In this document: piece after piece, positions 58,991 through 64,000 of the stretch
How the letters are laid out: every line of letters starts with the position of its first letter
Numbering within the stretch: the first letter of the stretch is position 1
NCBI GenBank assembly: GCA_029959085.1
Contig: JARWIR010000016.1
Location: 24,995,499 to 25,059,498, forward strand
Source: Nemophila menziesii
Taxonomy: Eukaryota; Streptophyta; Magnoliopsida; Boraginales; Hydrophyllaceae
Direction: 5' to 3'
Length of the DNA stretch: 64,000 bases
Translations under genes and position numbers: made by a program
Notes under the pieces: model-generated
The model's input: the letters and a program-made list of their open reading frames with translations, nothing else
The model's database searches: none
What the model was told of the DNA's origin: nothing

Positions 58991-61310
58991 TTACAATTGT
59001 CCCTTACGAGTTTTCATTTTTTGAAAAATATCCATAATGGTGGTATTTTCAATTTCCTTAGAAATGTCTCTCTCAATAAAGATAAGTAAAGCGTCATTCA
59101 ACCATTCATCATTCATTCGATTCCGCAACTTAGTCTTCAAAATATGCATAGCTGAAAATACTCGTTCAACAGAAGCAGTAGCCACAGGTAATGTCAATGC
59201 CGATGTCAAAAGTAAGTAAACCAAAGGATATACGATGTTTCTCCCACATTCTACCATTTTTTGAGCAAGATCACTTATTCCTTTCAAACCAAAAAAATCA
59301 TTATTAAATCGCACATCAGCTATGTAACTGTCAAGTTGATCTTCAAGCTTCCATATATCACTTTCAGCAAAATCTTGAGGATGAAATTTAGCCAGAACAA
59401 CTAATTTCTTTGTCAAACTGAGAAAAATGGTTAGAAGGGTCAAGACAAGCAACACATAGAAGTAATTTCATGGTAGAAACAGAAAATCGAGCATCCAACT
59501 CTCCAAATTGTATATCTAGAATAGCATAGAAAGTCCCAGCTTGAAAATGGCGTAAATTTGTTATTTCATTTTCATTACGTCTACTTCTTTCTCGAGCGTG
59601 ATATATTGCATCCATTTCGGGAACACTAACTTTGTACATCTCACAAAATTTACTAACACTTTCAAGTAAAGAATCCCACCCATTTTGCCTCAAAGTTTGA
59701 AGTTGACGTTTGGATACTTTAACTAACGTCGTCGCGTTCACAATATCTTGATCTTTTCTTTGAAGTGCTTGTGATAACTCGTTTGTGATTGCCAATATTT
59801 TTTTCATCAAGAAAAGACTGAATATAAAATCAAATGATAAAAGTCTATCCACAATGTCTTGGGCTTCTGTTCGATTAGTTGAATTTGGTGCATCTTTTCC
59901 AATGATTTCAAGTACCTAAATAACTTCACCAAACATGTTAGTCAAACTTAATAAAGTATTATAATGAGAACTCCAACGAGTATCACCTGGACGTTTGAGG
60001 CTAGTTTCTTGATTTAAACCAGTTCCACTTGAAATCTCCCCTATATTAAGTGCCTCGATCTTCCTTTGAAATTGTTTCTCTCTAATCATATCACGTCTTT
60101 TACATGATGATCCAACAATATTTAACACTCGTCCAATGAAATAAAAAAGAGTACACACATGATCATTTTTTCTTGAAACGGCTACTAGAGCAAGTTGTAA
60201 TTGATGGGCAAAACAATGTATATAATAAGCACAAGCATTTTATTTCAATATAAGCGATTTTAGGCCATTATACTCACCTTTAATGTTGCTAGCTCCATCA
60301 TAACCTTGACCTCGCAATTTAGAGATACTCATTCCATTTCTACATAAAACGTCATCAATCGTTGCTTTAAGTGTCAAAGAGTTAGTATCCCTGACATGTT
60401 CAATACCTAAAAACCGCTCAATCACATTACGTTTTCTATTCACATACCGTATCGCCAAAGCCATTTGTTCTTTTATTGTTATATCGTGTGATTCGTCAAC
60501 CATAAGACAAAAATGTGCATCGCTTAAAGCATTCATAATTTTTTTCATAATCTCCATAGCATAAGCTCGCACGATATCCTTTTGAATCTCTGGACACGTC
60601 ATGTTATGATTTCGTGGAGCATTCTCTAAAGTAACTAATTTCACATCCAGACTAATTCGCCGAAAAGTGTCTATAAGTTCAATATAATTTCCTTTGTTAG
60701 AAGAATTTTCACTCTCATCATGACCACGAAATGCCAATCCCTGTGTCGATAAATACCTAACAGCCTCAATGGTCGTATTCAATCGAAGCTTATATTCGGC
60801 TTTATCTTTATCTGATATCTTTGAAAAGATTGTCTCAATGTGTTGCTTCTGGTTAAGTAAATTTTGACAATTACTTACAGCTTCTCTGTGAGGAATAGAA
60901 TTCTCATGATCGATTAATGATTTTGTAGCTGTTTTCCAATTCAAGAATCCTTCGTTAACAAAACAATCACCCCCCGCTTGATGTCCAATATTAGATTTAA
61001 AAAGATTACAACATAGACAATATATAGCATTTTTAGATATACTATATTCTAACCAATAAGCATGTTTACCATACCAAACGGGATTAAATTTCCTTTTTTG
61101 CCCACCAAATTGTCTCAATGAAAATATTTGCTCAGAAGGTTAGGTAGCACCCTTGATCAAATATGCTCGACGAACTTCATCTCGATCATTGGGATTATAT
61201 TCCATAATTCTATACCTTTGTCCAGGATCTGAAGGTATGTCTTTGGAGTCACGAAATTGAGGAAGAATTCGTCAAACATTCGTCTTTCTTTTGAAATAGT
61301 TCTCCATAAT
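58991..61310 (-). pseudogene. hAT transposase of the TTF/DUF4371 (ZMYM1-like) type
   Basis: Reading down from 61310 there is a TTF-type zinc-finger region (NPVWYGKHAYWLEYS, YCLCCNLF). Next is a DUF4371 RNase-H-like core (LMVDESHDITIKEQMAL, RGQGYDGASNIKGEYNGL, then HCFAHQLQLAL). The hAT dimerisation domain closes the frame (TLPVATASVERVFSAMHILKTKLRN). Breaks seen are in-frame stops near 61140, 60239 and 59918, and a frameshift near 59440. The catalytic Asp in VDESHD and the CxxH-like HCFAH motif persist. As a family such proteins excise and reinsert hAT DNA in the nucleus; this copy cannot be expressed whole. Confidence 0.9.
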
Positions 61311-62000
61311 TCCTCTACAAAATTAAAATAAAAAATTTATTAATAATTTTTTTATTAAAAACTTATATCAACAATTCTTTTATATTATTAATTATTAATT
61401 CTTATCAATAAAAAATATAAAGCAAATAAACTTTTTTTTTAGAAACAACAGAACAGAAAAGAAAAAAACCAAAGGAAACTGAAACAAAATTAATACTTAA
61501 CAAAGAAAGCGCTACTGTCCAAAAAAGAAAAGAGAAAAAAAAAACAAAAAAAGTGCTTACATTCGGCGGCTACAGACTTCAAGGCTGCAAATACACAAAT
61601 AAAAAAAAATGAGCAGATTATTTTAAAAAAAAGATAAAAAATTTAAAAAATAATAATACATGATTTCTTACATGAAATTATATAAATATTGTTAATTTTT
61701 TTTCAAATAACATACTAACAGTAGATCAGTAACAATAATTTAATTTTAACAAATAAGTAAATTAACCTAATTAATAATAATAAATAATTCACCTTTTTAC
61801 AATTTAATTAAGAGTTTTTAGCTGATTAAGTCCAGCAACCCAATTACCCACCCCAAAAGAGTCCAACACAATTTTTTTTACCCATCAGGTCCACTATCAA
61901 ATTCGATCTACCGTCTATACCCCCGCAAATATAAAATCACAGATTGCGTTTCCTTAATTATAGACCTGTAACAAATCCCTTTTTTTCAGCTAATCTAATA
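61311..62000. other. hAT element interior, non-coding
   Basis: A very A-rich stretch with no recognisable coding region. It may include the transposase 5' UTR on the minus strand. Confidence 0.4.
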
Positions 62001-62252
62001 AATCCTTGATTATTAGCTTTTATTATGGCAAATTGTGTTGGACGCCTAAACATTCCAACTCCATCACATTAATCAAATTTTGCAACATATCTCTTTCGCA
62101 TTTCAAGATTCAGCATCATTGTGTATTAAGGTACGTAACAAATCCAAATTTCTCTGTTATTGTGTTACTAACGTTAATAGGTTTACGTTAACATTGAATA
62201 CACCATTATTGATTACTGCAGTTGACACCATTGATTTGTGTATGAATTTTAT

Positions 62253-62417
62253 ATGGCTTCGAACAAGAACTCCGATCCACCATCGCCATTTCCGGCCATC
62301 TACAACGACCTCCGAGCAGCAGACCCTACTCATCTCACTCCTCCTCTTCGAACCACGAATAGCAATGAAGGCCACCATCCCGACGCCGCTCTCAGCCGCC
62401 CCTCTGCTAGTCAGTGA
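62253..62417 (+). CDS. Small Pro/Ser-rich ORF with spliced-looking leader, possibly captured
   Basis: A 54-codon plus-strand frame starts ATGGCTTCG and is clearly GC-richer than all surrounding DNA, with P, S, A and N rich content. Upstream, a donor AAG|gtacgt at 62131 and an acceptor actgcag at 62221 define a possible 91-base intron in its leader. The frame is antisense to the transposase and lies inside the hAT element, so it may be the 5' end of a host gene captured by the element. I do not recognise the protein and cannot show that it is expressed. Confidence 0.35.
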   Translation: MASNKNSDPPSPFPAIYNDLRAADPTHLTPPLRTTNSNEGHHPDAALSRPSASQ

Positions 62418-62470
62418 CCCCGATCAACACACCCAACTCCGGCAACATCAATCACAACACTGTTATGATG

Positions 62471-62673
62471 GTTTGTGTTGAATTGATGGGTGGGTTATTG
62501 GCTTTGTTATGATGGTGTGTTAATTTAATATGGTGGGTTATTCATTTGGTCAGCCACCGTTCTTCATATTCTTCATCAACGTATCAGGTCTGTGTTGGAT
62601 TGATGGGTGGGTTATTGGCTTCGTTACGATGGTATGTTAGTTTAATCTGGTGGGTTATTCATTTGGTTTGGTT
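62471..62673 (+). repeat. Imperfect direct repeat, about 119-bp period
   Basis: A block of about 84 bases (ttgaattgatgggtgggttattggctttgttatgatggt...) at 62476-62555 recurs at 62595-62673 with a few substitutions. A shorter phrase, ttgattagcattgaatca, is also repeated at 62823 and 62879. Confidence 0.85.
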
Positions 62674-63489
62674 GACTGGCAGGTCGGAAGGGTGGGTTAT
62701 TCGCTTTATTATGGAAGTGTGATAGTTTATATCAACGGGTTATTCATGTAGTTTTTTTTGTATTTTCCTATGGAAGGAGATTTGTGAAATGATTTTATGA
62801 ATTTAATTAATTAATTTAAATTTGATTAGCATTGAATCAAAAAAGTGTAGAATTGTTTAGTTTTTTTAATTAATTTAATTTGATTAGCATTGAATCAGGG
62901 AAATTGTTTATGGTAACAAATCTGCCATCAATTGGTTAGTAAGGGTATTTCGGTATTTTTAGGTGGGTTGGACCTGATAGGCAATCATGGATTTTGTGTG
63001 GACTCTCCAAGTCAAAAACCCTTTAATTAATATGATAATTTTAATCTATAATTTCAATGAACAGAAAATTAAATAAAGAATAATACTATTTCTAATAGTT
63101 TCTTTTAAAAAAATTCATAAACTAGTAAAAGAATTATACAACTTGAATTATATATTAAAACTGAAATAAATAAATTATCTTGAATTGAAAAAAAAAAATC
63201 ACTAAAAATTGATAAATATTAAGTAAACTTTTTTGTTCTTTAGGTTAAAAGTATGTTTAACAAAAAAAAGGATGTCTATATATAATATACACATGTCGGT
63301 TAGTTAGGTTTTAAGTTTTTAAAATATTAATTCTTTTTTTTTTTAAAGTTGAGGGTGGGCTTGAGTCCACTTAGCCCAAGGTAAGATCCGCCACTGCTTT
63401 TCACATGGTTCTAGATTTGTAACTCCTATAGAATTAAATTAAGAATTCTAAACCAATATATTAATAGATTTGATTTGTGGTTGTAACTT

Positions 63490-63670
63490 ATTTGTACTCC
63501 CTTGTAAGGCAGACTCTATAGCTAGGTCTATTGTACAGGCTGCAACTTTTGTAGCTTAGTTTACTTGAAAGGAAAGAAATAAATTTATTTATGAAAATGT
63601 CCAATTAGACGTACATTTTACCATGAAAAGAGCACTACAAGCTAATGATGAGTCAACCTTCTAAACGGTT
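63490..63670 (+). pseudogene. LINE ORF2 fragment (post-RT region)
   Basis: The plus strand reads AATFVA.FT.KERNKFIYENVQLD with two stops, matching the W..W.ERN..IF segment between zf-RVT and RNase H in plant LINEs (compare 44227-44427 minus, IWKERNSFIF). It is short and isolated. Confidence 0.5.
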
Positions 63671-64000
63671 TCATCGTACCGATTTGGTTCAATTTTTACC
63701 TTCTGGTGGGCTAAAGGGTTTGTTTCGTTTAATGGAGCTAGGGTTATCGGTTTCCGGTTCTAAGTGGTTATATGCCAAACCCGAACATGTATGAAAAACG
63801 GGGTTTTAAAGTTCAGTTCAGTTCCAGACTGGTCCTCTTACCAATTTGACCTTATGGGACCGGTCCGAACCGATTAATAACTAATAACCGAATACTTATA
63901 GTTTTTTTACTTATATTATTTTTAACCATTTTCCAATTTTGTTTGAAAATAAGTGTATTAGTAATAAGTTGTTTGCAATTGAGTGTATTAGCTTATATTT
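63671..64000. other. Spacer, possible MITE rich in ACCGG/CCGGT
   Basis: No gene. Between about 63700 and 63890 there are many cggttccggttc, ggaccggtccgaaccg and related strings. These resemble the subterminal repeats of hAT-type MITEs, but matched ends were not found before the window stops. Confidence 0.35.

Larger units (their letters stand above)
58789..63396 (-). mobile_element. hAT element with decayed transposase
   Basis: The 12-bp terminal inverted repeats CAGTGGCGGATC (58789-58800) and GATCCGCCACTG (63385-63396) are perfect. They resemble the CAGTGGCGGA ends of plant hAT elements. The flanking 8-mers (tacccgac and cttttcac) do not match, so the target duplication has decayed or one end is shared with another insertion. 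The minus strand encodes a TTF/ZMYM-type hAT transposase at 58991-61310. The right third (61.4-63.4 kb) is AT-rich with a GC-rich insert at 62250-62420. Confidence 0.82.

Noticed and set aside
58781..63404. An 8-bp target duplication around the hAT element
   Set aside because: The flanking 8-mers tacccgac and cttttcac do not match.

Overview
This is plant nuclear DNA from a eudicot-like genome. It is AT-rich, with intron-bearing genes and a dense, nested population of retrotransposons and small DNA transposons. There are no bacterial operons, CRISPR arrays, rRNA genes or convincing tRNA genes. The species cannot be read from the sequence.

Only three ordinary host genes are well supported. 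(1) A single-exon P-class pentatricopeptide-repeat protein lies on the minus strand at 30488-32314. (2) A WIP-type plant KASH protein of the outer nuclear envelope lies on the minus strand at 35369-36847. It has two coding exons, a leader exon near 37210, and the C-terminal VVPT signature. (3) VPS16/VACUOLELESS1, a HOPS/CORVET core subunit, lies on the plus strand at 52462-55993. Fifteen exons splice cleanly to 840 codons.

Everything else is mobile DNA or unassigned AT-rich spacer. Region 1-4.3 kb holds a LINE-like retroposon split by a solo Athila-type LTR, then a long (GA)n tract. Region 4.3-8.6 kb holds a LINE tail, a tRNA-derived SINE and a decayed minus-strand Copia. Region 8.6-17.9 kb holds an internally deleted Athila-type Gypsy element. 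A SIRE/Maximus-like solo LTR sits in its gag region, and its 3' LTR is split by another solo LTR of its own family. Region 18-29 kb holds a MITE, a Copia LTR fragment, two degenerate LINEs and a solo LTR placed precisely inside a LINE reverse transcriptase. Region 29-35 kb has an LTR fragment, the PPR gene, Tourist-like MITEs forming a long hairpin, and Athila non-coding debris. Region 39.1-43.5 kb is a Copia element with an intact target-site duplication; it carries a nested SINE, solo LTR and MITE. Region 43.5-52.3 kb has two minus-strand LINEs around a hAT MITE; the second LINE stops about 175 bp upstream of the VPS16 start codon. Region 56.6-58.1 kb is a striking foldback element with a 9-bp target duplication. 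Region 58.8-63.4 kb is a hAT element with a broken transposase and an unrelated spliced-looking leader on the opposite strand.

The host genes do not form a pathway together. What organises the window is the insertion chronology, which can be ordered from target-site duplications. The most unusual signals are: (a) a 10-bp stem at the outer edge of the Athila LTRs that is kept while its loop is replaced; (b) GC-rich near-palindromic GGTRYACCGC boxes found both in a Copia LTR and in Gypsy internal non-coding DNA; and (c) the foldback element with poly(T)/poly(A) arms and a GTGTTAC/GTAACAC core.
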